64,000 bases of DNA, from assembly GCF_001575205.1 (NCBI RefSeq), contig NZ_LSRE01000050.1, forward strand, positions 434,001-498,000. The letters are read 5' to 3'. The position numbers and the translations under genes were made by a program. The notes beneath the pieces are model-generated. The model did no database searches. It had not been told where the DNA came from and saw only the letters and a list, made by a program, of their open reading frames with translations. This document shows positions 1-8,265 of this stretch, in pieces (the first letter of the stretch is position 1; the number at the start of each line of letters is the position of its first letter). The DNA comes from Tsukamurella pseudospumae (GTDB taxonomy: Bacteria > Actinomycetota > Actinomycetes > Mycobacteriales > Mycobacteriaceae).

Positions 1-193
1 TGTCGTGATCCGGCGCTTTGTTATCGCATTGTGACCAAGCACACATTCGCCACGAGGGCACCCCTAGAGGTTGTCTCGCCGCAATCATTTCGTTATCGTC
101 GACGGGACGCGGGTCACAGAGCGGTCACGACGAGGACATCGTCGGATCACCGAGTGGCCCGAAGTGCGGTTTTACGGTTGGAGTAGGCGAGAT

Positions 194-1201
194 ATGACAC
201 GGAGTCGCGAGGACCACGTGAGCTTCAAGGGCTCCACGCAGGTACTGGACGATGAGTCGATCACCGCGATCATTCCGTTGGACGAGCTCGAGGCCCGCCT
301 CGAAGCCGCCTACGCCGAGACCTGGACCGACGCGTCCGACGGTGAATCGGCGCTGCTCTACCGCCCGTCCCGCTCGGAGGTCACGCAGGACCTCATGATC
401 CCCGAGGTGCTGTTCACCGGCACCCCGCGGTTCGACGGCCCGGCCCTGGACGAGGACGAGGACACCGCACTCCTCGCCGAGCCCGAGCTCGCGCCCGAGC
501 CCCTCGCCGACCCCGTCCGCCGGGGTGGCAAGCACCGCGTTCCCGCTCCCCCGCACGCCCTCAAGGGCCGCGCCGCACTGCTGGCCCTGGCCGCCGGCGC
601 GACCGTCGCCGGTGCCGCCGTCTCGACCGCGCCCGACGAGGGCCCGTCGACCTCGCAGCAGCCCATCGCACCGGCGCCCGGCCCCGAGGCCAACGCCGGC
701 CGCCAGGCGCCGCTGCCGCCCGCGCAGGACATGGACCAGTTCACCGCCGGTCTCGCGGGTGGCAAGGCCCGCAAGGACGCCGACGACAAGCGCATCATCG
801 ACTCGATGCGCCCGAAGGTGATCGCACCGATCAACGGCGCGACCCTGACCTCGAACTTCGGCACCCGATGGGGCGCCATGCACGGCGGGCTCGACCTGGC
901 CGCGCCGCTCGGCACCCCGCTGTTCGCGGCCGCCGACGGCGTCGTCACCGACGCCGGCCCCGCGTCCGGCTTCGGCATCTGGATCAAGATCCGGCTCTCG
1001 GACGGCACCGTCCTGGTCTACGGCCACATGTACAACGTGAACGTGCACGCCGGCCAGACCGTCAAGGCCGGCGACCTGATCAGCTGGGTCGGCAGCAACG
1101 GCTACTCCACCGGCCCGCACCTGCATTTCGAGGTGCACAGCCCCGCCGGCGCGAAGATGGACCCGCAGGCCTGGCTGGCCGAGCGCGGCGTCAACGTCTA
1201 G
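194..1201 (+). CDS. Membrane-anchored M23 (LytM-type) murein peptidase
   Basis: A 335-residue protein with an acidic cytoplasmic N-terminal region, one membrane segment (about residues 127-149), an Ala/Pro-rich linker and a C-terminal M23 domain. The zinc site is visible: HGGLD (H230, D234) and HLHFE (H309, H311). M23 enzymes cleave peptide cross-links in peptidoglycan or act as activators of amidases, outside the membrane. I chose the ATG at 194 because a GGAG lies about 10 bases upstream; a TTG at 71 would add 41 residues without clear support. Position next to pcrA matches Rv0950c of M. tuberculosis. Nothing recognisable lies in bases 1-193 apart from the likely promoter. Confidence 0.85.
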   Translation: MTRSREDHVSFKGSTQVLDDESITAIIPLDELEARLEAAYAETWTDASDGESALLYRPSRSEVTQDLMIPEVLFTGTPRFDGPALDEDEDTALLAEPELAPEPLADPVRRGGKHRVPAPPHALKGRAALLALAAGATVAGAAVSTAPDEGPSTSQQPIAPAPGPEANAGRQAPLPPAQDMDQFTAGLAGGKARKDADDKRIIDSMRPKVIAPINGATLTSNFGTRWGAMHGGLDLAAPLGTPLFAAADGVVTDAGPASGFGIWIKIRLSDGTVLVYGHMYNVNVHAGQTVKAGDLISWVGSNGYSTGPHLHFEVHSPAGAKMDPQAWLAERGVNV

Positions 1202-1218
1202 AACTCCAGCACACGCAG

Positions 1219-1248
1219 AAGGCGCCCCGGATCACTCCGAGGCGCCTT
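1219..1248 (+). terminator. Hairpin after the M23 peptidase gene
   Basis: Eight-base arms AAGGCGCC and GGCGCCTT close a GC-rich loop 18 bases after the stop codon. It sits between the convergent M23 and pcrA genes and could serve both. The U-tract is weak, as is usual in this group. Confidence 0.6.
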
Positions 1249-1296
1249 TCGCGTTGCGTGGCGCCGTAGGGGCGGCGGCGGCCCACTACCGCGCCG

Positions 1297-3723
1297 TCAG
1301 AGCTTCTCCATCGGCAGGCCGAAGTGCGACATCAGCGTCATCGTGCCCGCCGAGCCGAAGTCGAAGGTCGTCTGCTCCATCGTGCTGCCCTGAGCCGTGA
1401 TCCGGGTGACGGTGCCCATGCCGAACGAGTCGTGCAGCACCCTGTCGCCCACCGTGAGCTTGAGCTTGTTCGAACGCCGCGCCGGCTTGGGCTCCCGCTT
1501 GGACTTCCAGGCACCGTCGGCGCCCTGGGCCCCGCCTCGACCGCCGTACGTGCCCCCGCCCCAGGATTGACGGTCCTGCCCGAACACGCCCCGCGCACCG
1601 CCGAAGCGGTTGCCGCCCTTGGGTTCCGTGCGGCGCCAGTCGATGAGGTGCTGCGGGATCTCGGCGAGGAACCGCGACTCGGGGTTCTGCATGGGATCAC
1701 CCCAGGTGGAACGGATCATGGCGCGGCTGACGTAGAGACGTTCGCGGGCGCGGGTGATACCCACGTACGCGAGACGACGCTCCTCGGCGAGCTCCGCCTC
1801 GTCGCCCAGGGCGCGCATGTGCGGGAACTGGCCGTCCTCCCAGCCGGTCACGAAGACGACGGGGAACTCGAGTCCCTTGGCGGTGTGCAACGTCATCATC
1901 GTGACCACGCCCGCCTCGTTGTCCGGAACCTGGTCGGCGTCGGCGACCAGCGAGACCCGCTCGAGGAACGCGGCCAGCGAGCCGGGCTCGGGTGCACCCT
2001 CGTCGACCACCACATCGGTGAAGTCCTGCGCGGAGAACTCCCGCGCGACGCTGATCAGCTCCTCGATGTTCTCCAGGCGCGCACCGTCCTGCGGGTCGGA
2101 CGAGCCCTCGAGCTCGGCCCGGTATCCGGTCTTCTCGACGACGGCGTCGAGCAGGTCACCCAGGTCCTGATCGTCGTCGGCGGCGGTGCGGCGCAGATCG
2201 GCCATGAGGCCCGAGAACGCCGCGATCGCGTTGCGGGAGCGGGGGTTCAGCATGGCGACGGTGCCCTCGACCGCGTCGTCGATGGCTCCGCTGAAGGTGC
2301 CCCCACGGTTCTCGGCGTGCACCGTGAGGCAGGCCACGGCACGGTCGCCGATGCCCCGGCGAGGAGTGTTGACGATGCGCTGCAGACTCACGGTGTCGTT
2401 CGGGTTGTCGATCGCACGCAGGTAGGCGACGAGGTCGCGGACCTCCTTGCGCTCGTAGAACCGGACACCGCCGACCACCTTGTAGGGCACGCCGTGGCGG
2501 ATGAACACCTCTTCCAGCACGCGAGCGGCGGTGTTGGTGCGGTAGAAGACCGCCACATCGCTGTACTTGACGCCCTGATCCGCCAGCGCGTCGACCTCCG
2601 AGACCACGAAGCTCGCCTCGTCGTGCTCATTGTCGGCGACGTAGCCCGTGATGAGCTGCCCGTCGCCCTGGTCCGTCCACAGCTTCTTGTCGCGGCGGCC
2701 CGCGTTGCGGGAGATCACGGCGTTCGCCGCGGACAGGATGGTCTGCGTGGAGCGATAGTTCTGTTCCAGCAGAATGGTTTCGGCGTTCGGGAAGTCCCGC
2801 TCGAACTCCTCGATGTTGCGGATCGTTGCGCCGCGGAAGGCGTAGATCGACTGGTCCGCATCGCCCACGACGCAGAGCTCGCTGGGCTCCACGCCATCCG
2901 CGTCGGTCTCCAGCCCCACGAGCTCGCGGACCAGCACGTACTGCGCGTGGTTGGTGTCCTGGTACTCGTCGACCATCACGTGCCGGAACCGGCGGCGGTA
3001 GTACTGCGCGACGTTCGGGTGCGACTGGAGCAGCGCCACCGTCTCCCCGATGAGATCGTCGAAGTCGAAGGCGTTCGCGCCGCGCAGGCGGGACTGGTAC
3101 GTGCCGTACACCTCGGCGACGGTGACCGCGAAGGGCTCCCCCGTCTTCGCGGCGTCCGCTGACGCCTGTTCCGGGTCGATCAGCTCGTTCTTGAGGTTGC
3201 TGATGTGCGTGGCGAGCGCCCTCGGCGCGAACTTCTTCGCGTCCAGCCCCATGTCCTTGACGATCATGGTGAGCAGCCGGCGGGAATCGTCCGCGTCGTA
3301 GATGGAGAAGTTGGAGTTCATCCCCGCCAGCAAGCCGGCCTGGGCGCGCAGGATCCGCACGCAGGTGGAGTGGAACGTGGAGACCCACATGATCTTCGCG
3401 CGGGGGCCGATGAGCCCGGCGACGCGCTCGCGCATCTCCGCCGCGGCCTTGTTGGTGAAGGTGATCGCCAGGACCTGCCCCGGCTGCGTGTTGCGGGCCG
3501 CCAGCAGGTAGGCGATGCGACGGGTGAGCACGGCCGTCTTCCCCGAGCCCGCGCCCGCGACGATGAGCAGCGGCGAACCCTCGTGGAGGACGGCCGCCCG
3601 CTGCTGCGGGTTCAGCCCCTCCAGCAGTTCCTGCCCGCGCTCCTGCCGCTTCACCTGCGCTTTCTCGCGGGAGAAGGGCTGACGCTGGCGGAGTCCGGAC
3701 TGCTGCGGTGCTGGGTTACTCAT
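1297..3723 (-). CDS. pcrA: ATP-dependent 3'-5' DNA helicase PcrA/UvrD1
   Basis: An 808-residue superfamily 1 helicase that unwinds DNA during nucleotide excision repair and displaces RecA. The motifs are complete: Walker A GAGSGKT (57-63), DEYQDTN, GDADQSIYAFRGA, QNYRST, TLHTAKGLEF and VGITRAR. The C-terminal end (about 765-795, GDRVLHDSFGMGTV) is the Tudor-like domain that contacts RNA polymerase in this family. The gene starts at ATG 3723 and is convergent with the M23 gene, as in M. tuberculosis uvrD1 (Rv0949). Length is normal for actinobacterial PcrA. Confidence 0.97.
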   Translation of the reverse strand: MSNPAPQQSGLRQRQPFSREKAQVKRQERGQELLEGLNPQQRAAVLHEGSPLLIVAGAGSGKTAVLTRRIAYLLAARNTQPGQVLAITFTNKAAAEMRERVAGLIGPRAKIMWVSTFHSTCVRILRAQAGLLAGMNSNFSIYDADDSRRLLTMIVKDMGLDAKKFAPRALATHISNLKNELIDPEQASADAAKTGEPFAVTVAEVYGTYQSRLRGANAFDFDDLIGETVALLQSHPNVAQYYRRRFRHVMVDEYQDTNHAQYVLVRELVGLETDADGVEPSELCVVGDADQSIYAFRGATIRNIEEFERDFPNAETILLEQNYRSTQTILSAANAVISRNAGRRDKKLWTDQGDGQLITGYVADNEHDEASFVVSEVDALADQGVKYSDVAVFYRTNTAARVLEEVFIRHGVPYKVVGGVRFYERKEVRDLVAYLRAIDNPNDTVSLQRIVNTPRRGIGDRAVACLTVHAENRGGTFSGAIDDAVEGTVAMLNPRSRNAIAAFSGLMADLRRTAADDDQDLGDLLDAVVEKTGYRAELEGSSDPQDGARLENIEELISVAREFSAQDFTDVVVDEGAPEPGSLAAFLERVSLVADADQVPDNEAGVVTMMTLHTAKGLEFPVVFVTGWEDGQFPHMRALGDEAELAEERRLAYVGITRARERLYVSRAMIRSTWGDPMQNPESRFLAEIPQHLIDWRRTEPKGGNRFGGARGVFGQDRQSWGGGTYGGRGGAQGADGAWKSKREPKPARRSNKLKLTVGDRVLHDSFGMGTVTRITAQGSTMEQTTFDFGSAGTMTLMSHFGLPMEKL

Positions 3724-3832
3724 CTCCCGTCCAGCCTAGCCGGGGTGGGTGACAAGTTTTCGCACGCCGTTCGTGGCGATTCATGCGGCGCCGTGGCGTG
3801 CACCGAGTGGAGCCGTCCGCGCACCCGGAACG

Positions 3833-3866
3833 CCCGAGCGCACCCGGCGTGCCGGGTGCGCTCGGG
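3833..3866 (-). terminator. Perfect 16-bp palindromic hairpin
   Basis: The arms CCCGAGCGCACCCGGC (3833-3848) and its exact reverse complement (3851-3866) are separated by two bases. It lies downstream of the GjpA-like gene and upstream of pcrA, both on the minus strand, so it probably ends the former transcript. There is no T-tract. Confidence 0.6.
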
Positions 3867-3933
3867 TGGAGTGAGCCGGATCACACAAGAACCGGACGAA
3901 CGGAACATACGCCCACGCCGTGGATTTTCGGAC

Positions 3934-4010
3934 TCGATTCGAAGAAGCTTTGCGACACCATACGTCCATCTGTCTCAATGCTGTCTGCATGTTTCTGAAC
4001 CCACCAGTTC
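3934..4010. repeat. Copy A of a diverged element flanking the GjpA-like gene
   Basis: It contains CTTTGCGACA, a TACGTC core, TGTC, GCATG and TGAACCCACC in the same order as copy B (5980-6052), with about ten extra bases between TGTC and GCATG. Function unknown; see copy B. Confidence 0.5.
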
Positions 4011-4109
4011 AGAGGGTATTTTCTCTCGGTCAGAAACGAAACCGCCCCCAGGTGGCTCCGCGGCCGGTAGTTCCGCGGGCGTGCACTGGGGAGCGGTTCG
4101 CGCAGCGAA

Positions 4110-5909
4110 TCACGCGCCGGCGGAGACCTCCGACGCTGCCCCGGCGGCACCCGCATCCGCCGGATCTCCCGCGGAGGCTTCCGCCGCCGGCGTCTCGACC
4201 GGCTCCGACGGTGCCGCGTCCGGAACGGCGGGCGTATCGCCACCCGACTCCGCGGGCGCCTCGGGCGCCGTCTCAGCCGGGACCCCGGGCGCCGTCTCGA
4301 CGGGCGCCGCGGACTCGACGGGCGCGGCGGGCTCGACCACCGGCGCCGGCGCAGCGGCGACCTCATCAACCCCGTCGACGACGGTGACCGGCGCCTCCTG
4401 CGTCGGCGTGGGCGCGATCTCGTCCGCGACGGTCGCCGCGATCGCGGTCACCGGCACGTCGCCGGCCGCGGGCTTCGCCGCGTCCGCCGCAGGCTTCGCG
4501 GGCCCGAAGGCGTCGAAGATGTTCTTCCCGATGTTCGCGAGCCCCGGGAAGAGCGCGTTGTCGAACGGGTTGTCCTTAGCGACGAACAGACGATCGTTGA
4601 GGAAGGTCGTCAGCGCGCCGATGTCCGTCGTCAGTCCGGTGAGCGCCTTCGAAGGATCGCCGGACAGCAGCGCGGTCACCAGGTTCTGGCCGCCCCCCAC
4701 CACCTTGCCCGGAGTGTCGAAGAGCACTGCCAGAGCCGAGTTTCCGAGGCCGATGAAATCGGCCTGGGAGTTCGTGAGACCGGTGCCGATCGGACCGAGG
4801 TAGGGGTTGATCAGGTCCGTGACCGGCAGGACACCGCCCAGCATGACGATGATCGACAGCGCCTTCGCCTTGTCGGCGACGTCTCCGATCGCGCCGGCGG
4901 CGTCCCCCTTGCCGATCTTGGCGAGCGCGTCGGTGATCGTCTTCACGACGCCGGGCGTCCACTGATCACCCTTGATGCTCGAGACGAGCATCTCGTAGCC
5001 GTCCTTCCACGCGGCGAACAGCGTCTGGAAGTCCGGCATCCCGAGCGCCGGCGCAGCCGCCACCGCCGCCTGGGCGGCGAGCGCGTCGACCTTGGCCGGG
5101 GAGGCGGCGGGCACCGACGGGATCACCGCGCCGAGCAGTGTGCTGCCCACCTTGACCAGGTTCGGAAGCAGGCCCGTCGAACCGTTGGTCACATAGGTCT
5201 CGAGGAACTTGCCCACGTTGTTAATACCGGCACCGACCGCCGCGCCGACCTTGGAGACGTCACCGGTCATCACGGCCTTGGCGATGGCTTCGCCGGCCTT
5301 GAGCAGTTCGGTGGGCAGTCGCAGCGGGAGCCCGAGCGCGGCCTGGCCGAGGGCGATCATGCTGCCGTCGTTGAGTGCCGCGTCGAGCGCCGCGCCGATC
5401 TTCCCCAGCTTGGGGTTGAACTGATCGGCGATCGGGAACATCGCGCTCATCAGAGCGATGAACAGGGTCGACTCGAGCTGGCCGCCGATCGGGCTGTACG
5501 CCCCCGACAGGCTGCCCTTCGAGATCGCGTCGAGCGCCGTCTGCAGCGCCTTCGGGAAGCCCGCACCTGCGTAATCGCCGGTGCCCGACGCGGATTCGAA
5601 GGTCGCCTTCAGCGCGTCCTGCAGCGTCTTCGAGAGGAACTCGACGTCGCCCCAACCCCACGACGGGGCCGCGGCGGCAGCGGTGACGCCCGGCACGGAG
5701 ACACGCGGCAGGAACGCGGCGGCGGAGCCGGCGACCTGCGTCTGCAGGTTCACGAGCGTGGCGGGGTTGACGAAGATCGTCGACGCGGGAGCGGTGACCG
5801 CGCCCACCGAGGCGGTCATGGGCGCGACCGCGACCGCGGCGGCGGTGACGATGGCCAGGGAGGCGCCGACGTAACGGCGTGGAACGGAACGGCGGACGGC
5901 AGCGTGCAT
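4110..5909 (-). CDS. Secreted GjpA-like (putative channel-forming) protein
   Basis: A 599-residue exported protein. Residues 1-38 form a signal peptide with arginines (RRYVG) followed by an Ala/Val-rich core. About residues 80-465 are rich in small hydrophobic residues and contain two related halves: FPIADQFNPKLGKIGAAL with a following MTGDVSKVGAAV, and LPVTDLINPYLGPIGTGL with LSGDPSKALTGL. From about 470 on the chain is an Ala/Pro/Glu-rich low-complexity tail. It resembles proteins annotated as outer membrane porin GjpA in Gordonia and relatives; that match is from memory. PE/PPE motifs are absent. The start ATG 5909 has AAGGGTG upstream. It may be a mycomembrane protein. Confidence 0.5.
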   Translation of the reverse strand: MHAAVRRSVPRRYVGASLAIVTAAAVAVAPMTASVGAVTAPASTIFVNPATLVNLQTQVAGSAAAFLPRVSVPGVTAAAAAPSWGWGDVEFLSKTLQDALKATFESASGTGDYAGAGFPKALQTALDAISKGSLSGAYSPIGGQLESTLFIALMSAMFPIADQFNPKLGKIGAALDAALNDGSMIALGQAALGLPLRLPTELLKAGEAIAKAVMTGDVSKVGAAVGAGINNVGKFLETYVTNGSTGLLPNLVKVGSTLLGAVIPSVPAASPAKVDALAAQAAVAAAPALGMPDFQTLFAAWKDGYEMLVSSIKGDQWTPGVVKTITDALAKIGKGDAAGAIGDVADKAKALSIIVMLGGVLPVTDLINPYLGPIGTGLTNSQADFIGLGNSALAVLFDTPGKVVGGGQNLVTALLSGDPSKALTGLTTDIGALTTFLNDRLFVAKDNPFDNALFPGLANIGKNIFDAFGPAKPAADAAKPAAGDVPVTAIAATVADEIAPTPTQEAPVTVVDGVDEVAAAPAPVVEPAAPVESAAPVETAPGVPAETAPEAPAESGGDTPAVPDAAPSEPVETPAAEASAGDPADAGAAGAASEVSAGA

Positions 5910-5979
5910 GGAAGCAACACCCTTCGACTGGAGTGATGCCGATCACTGGCGATCGGACGTGGGCACCATATCGTCCACA

Positions 5980-6052
5980 TCGTGGGTTTTAAGCCCGATT
6001 TCAGAATCTTTGCGACATCTAACGTCGATGTGTCGCATGCATGAAACCCACA
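5980..6052. promoter_or_regulatory. Copy B: imperfect palindrome upstream of the GjpA-like gene
   Basis: About 70-145 bases upstream of the start ATG. The core runs GCGACATC, TAACGTC, GATGTGTCGC, which is an imperfect inverted repeat. Copy A at 3934-4010 on the other side of the gene shares the order of words. A regulator site or a remnant of a gene duplication are both possible. Confidence 0.45.
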
Positions 6053-6062
6053 GTGTTGAATA

Positions 6063-6090
6063 TTCGCAGGTCAGAGTGTTCGCAGGTCAG
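6063..6090. repeat. Tandem 12-mer TTCGCAGGTCAG, two copies
   Basis: Exact copies at 6063-6074 and 6079-6090, 16 bases apart. The second covers the stop codon of the glycosyltransferase gene. Function unknown. Confidence 0.5.
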
Positions 6091-7922
6091 CGAGGCGCCG
6101 CGTCCGGCATGGACGCCGGGACGAGCAGACCGATCGGCCCGCTGCCGACGCAGACGACCAGACCGGGCGTCTCCGCGCGGGCGGCGAGCCCGTCCCCCGT
6201 CCCCGTGACCCGGGCGTAGACGGTGTGCGCTCCCTTGCGCAGCGGTACGCGGACGGGCCTGGCTCCGCGCTGCTGCTGCAGCACGACGACACCGTCGGAC
6301 GACGCGAGGTAGTTGAGCTCCACGACCCAGTCCCAGAACGCCAGCGGCCCCTCGAAGGCGAGGGTCGCGGAGGCACCGTCGTCGACGCGGGTGCCGCACG
6401 GGAACGGCCCGAGCGGCAGACTGCGGACCCGCGTGACGCGGCCGGGCTGGAACCGTCCCGACCGGTCGACGACGGTGGCCTCGTCCGCGTGGTCGGCGAA
6501 CCGAGGGTGCGCGGGCTGGGTGGCGAGGATCCGCGAGAGCCGGTTGTTCGGGCCCGACAGCGGGCTCAGGACATCGCCGTAGACCTCCTGGTCGAGCACC
6601 TCTCGTCCCGCGTACTCCGCGGAGCCCGCGCGCAGTTCCCGCAGGTAGGGGCCGGTCGGATTGTCGCGCCAGACCGGGGCGAAGCGGACGGCGGAGACGG
6701 TGGAGCTGAGCGCGAACACCACCACGACGGCGATCCACAGTCGGCGGTCCCTCGTGAACCCGGCGGTTTTCGACATCACGAGGCCGAATCCGGCGTCCCG
6801 ACCCCGGAATCGGCCGGATTCACGACGCAGCACCAGCGCGCCCGCGAGCGTGAGCACCCAGGCGAAGTCCGCGAAGTACCGCAGGGACAGAGGCAGCAGC
6901 GGCGACGTGTACTCGGAGCTGCGCAGGAAGAACACCGTCGAGGACACGCCCAGGAAGTACAGCACCGCAGCGCCCCAGGCGACGAGCCCCCGCGGCGCGC
7001 GCAACCGCGTGACCAGCACGATCCCTGCGATCGCGAGCAGCCCGAACACGGTGAGCACCACACCCGTCACCACGATGGGCGGCCCGGGGTTGGTGCGCGT
7101 CCACGTCCACGGCCCGCCGACCGCGGCGGGCGCGATCACGGCGTTCACCGACCGCCACAAGGTCCGGGCCGTGAACCCGACGGTGTGGGTGCCGGGCCGC
7201 GAGGCCGTGACGGTCAGCCACAGCACGATCCACGCGGTGACGACGACCGCGAACGCGCCCCACAACCACCGACCGCGCCGCAGCACCGTCCGCACGGGCC
7301 GACGGTGCCCCCGCAGGTAGGGCAACAGGCAGGCGGTCGCGAGCGCGACGAACGGGATGACCAGCGCCTTCTCGAAGAACAGCAGCGAGAGCACCAACGC
7401 GAGCACCGCGTAGACCCCGGACCGCCGGCGGCCGCGCAGGTAGCGCACCGTCTCGGCGACCACCACCGCCAGCCCGATCTGCAGCGGCAGTGCGTTGAGG
7501 CCCGACGCCCACCACGCCATCGCCGTCAGCGTGAGCGGACTGAACAGGAAGAACACGAACGGGACCAGCACCACCGGCCGACGCCCGGCGACCACGACCA
7601 GCGCCCGCAGGGTCGCCAGCGATGCCAGCAACTGCAGGACCAGGAGTGATGTCGCCGCTGCCGGCCAGCTCAGCGGCGCGACCTTGGTCAGGACGGCGGC
7701 GGCGAACAGGGTGCCCGGCATGAAATGGCCGTCGTAGTCGACGAACCAGGCGCTCAGGTCGGTCAGCGGTCGCGACGCCCGGCCGATGAAGGCGACATCG
7801 TCCCAGTAGAAGTTCCCCCGCGCGAGCACGTACGCGCGGACCGCGAGCGACACCGCGATGAGCACCGCCGCGCCGACCCACAGCAGGCGCTGCGGAGCGG
7901 GGAGCCGGGTGGGACGGTGCAC
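6087..7922 (-). CDS. GT-C-type polytopic membrane glycosyltransferase
   Basis: A 611-residue integral membrane protein with about ten hydrophobic helices in the first 420 residues and a roughly 170-residue extracytoplasmic C-terminal domain. The first outside loop carries an acidic pair, NFYWDD (D41, D42), the position where GT-C enzymes hold their catalytic or metal-binding Asp. Such enzymes move sugars from polyprenyl-phosphate donors onto cell-wall glycans or lipids. Acceptor and sugar cannot be told from sequence. I prefer the GTG start at 7922; an ATG at 7967 would overlap the ATG of the divergent chorismate mutase gene (CAT and ATG share bases 7965-7968). Confidence 0.7.
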   Translation of the reverse strand: MHRPTRLPAPQRLLWVGAAVLIAVSLAVRAYVLARGNFYWDDVAFIGRASRPLTDLSAWFVDYDGHFMPGTLFAAAVLTKVAPLSWPAAATSLLVLQLLASLATLRALVVVAGRRPVVLVPFVFFLFSPLTLTAMAWWASGLNALPLQIGLAVVVAETVRYLRGRRRSGVYAVLALVLSLLFFEKALVIPFVALATACLLPYLRGHRRPVRTVLRRGRWLWGAFAVVVTAWIVLWLTVTASRPGTHTVGFTARTLWRSVNAVIAPAAVGGPWTWTRTNPGPPIVVTGVVLTVFGLLAIAGIVLVTRLRAPRGLVAWGAAVLYFLGVSSTVFFLRSSEYTSPLLPLSLRYFADFAWVLTLAGALVLRRESGRFRGRDAGFGLVMSKTAGFTRDRRLWIAVVVVFALSSTVSAVRFAPVWRDNPTGPYLRELRAGSAEYAGREVLDQEVYGDVLSPLSGPNNRLSRILATQPAHPRFADHADEATVVDRSGRFQPGRVTRVRSLPLGPFPCGTRVDDGASATLAFEGPLAFWDWVVELNYLASSDGVVVLQQQRGARPVRVPLRKGAHTVYARVTGTGDGLAARAETPGLVVCVGSGPIGLLVPASMPDAAPR

Positions 7923-7965
7923 GGTGTGTGATCGTAGGTCCCGCGCCTGTGGAAAACTTGAACCC

Positions 7966-8250
7966 ATGAGCACACCGGACGACACCGGCGCCGAGACGCC
8001 GCTCGCCGAAGAGGAGATCCAGGCCCTCCGCGAGGAGATCGACCGCCTCGACGCGGAGATCCTGGCCGCGGTGAAGCGCCGCAGCGAGGTCTCGCAGATC
8101 ATCGGCCGCACACGTATGGCGTCGGGCGGCACGCGCCTGGTGCACTCGCGGGAGATGAAGGTGCTCGAGCGGTTCTCCGAGCTCGGCCGCGAGGGGCACA
8201 CCCTCGCCATGCTCCTCCTCCGTCTGGGCCGGGGCCCGCTGGGCCGCTAG
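7966..8250 (+). CDS. Intracellular chorismate mutase (AroQ-delta type)
   Basis: A 94-residue helical protein converting chorismate to prephenate for Phe and Tyr synthesis. Visible features are the long first helix with IDRLDAEILAAVKRRSEVS, the loop R-T-R-M, and the C-terminal RLGRGPLGR typical of the Rv0948c group. In that group the enzyme has low activity alone and is activated by binding DAHP synthase through the C-terminal tail. The short length and lack of a signal peptide exclude the secreted *MtCM type. Gene position beside pcrA and near pgi matches M. tuberculosis. Confidence 0.93.
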   Translation: MSTPDDTGAETPLAEEEIQALREEIDRLDAEILAAVKRRSEVSQIIGRTRMASGGTRLVHSREMKVLERFSELGREGHTLAMLLLRLGRGPLGR

Positions 8251-8265
8251 TCCGACGGTCCGCGG

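Larger units (their letters stand above)
3724..4109. other. 386-bp intergenic region between pcrA and the GjpA-like gene
   Basis: No credible gene is present. It holds a perfect 16-bp hairpin (3833-3866) and a relative of the sequence found upstream of the GjpA-like gene (3934-4010). The stretch 3900-4050 is clearly more A+T-rich than its surroundings, consistent with promoter DNA for pcrA. Confidence 0.7.

Noticed and set aside
1324-3162. A 612-codon open frame antisense to pcrA
   Set aside because: Shadow; no start signal or family match.
4110-5909. PE/PPE-family protein
   Set aside because: No Pro-Glu or Pro-Pro-Glu N-terminal motif; a signal peptide is present instead.
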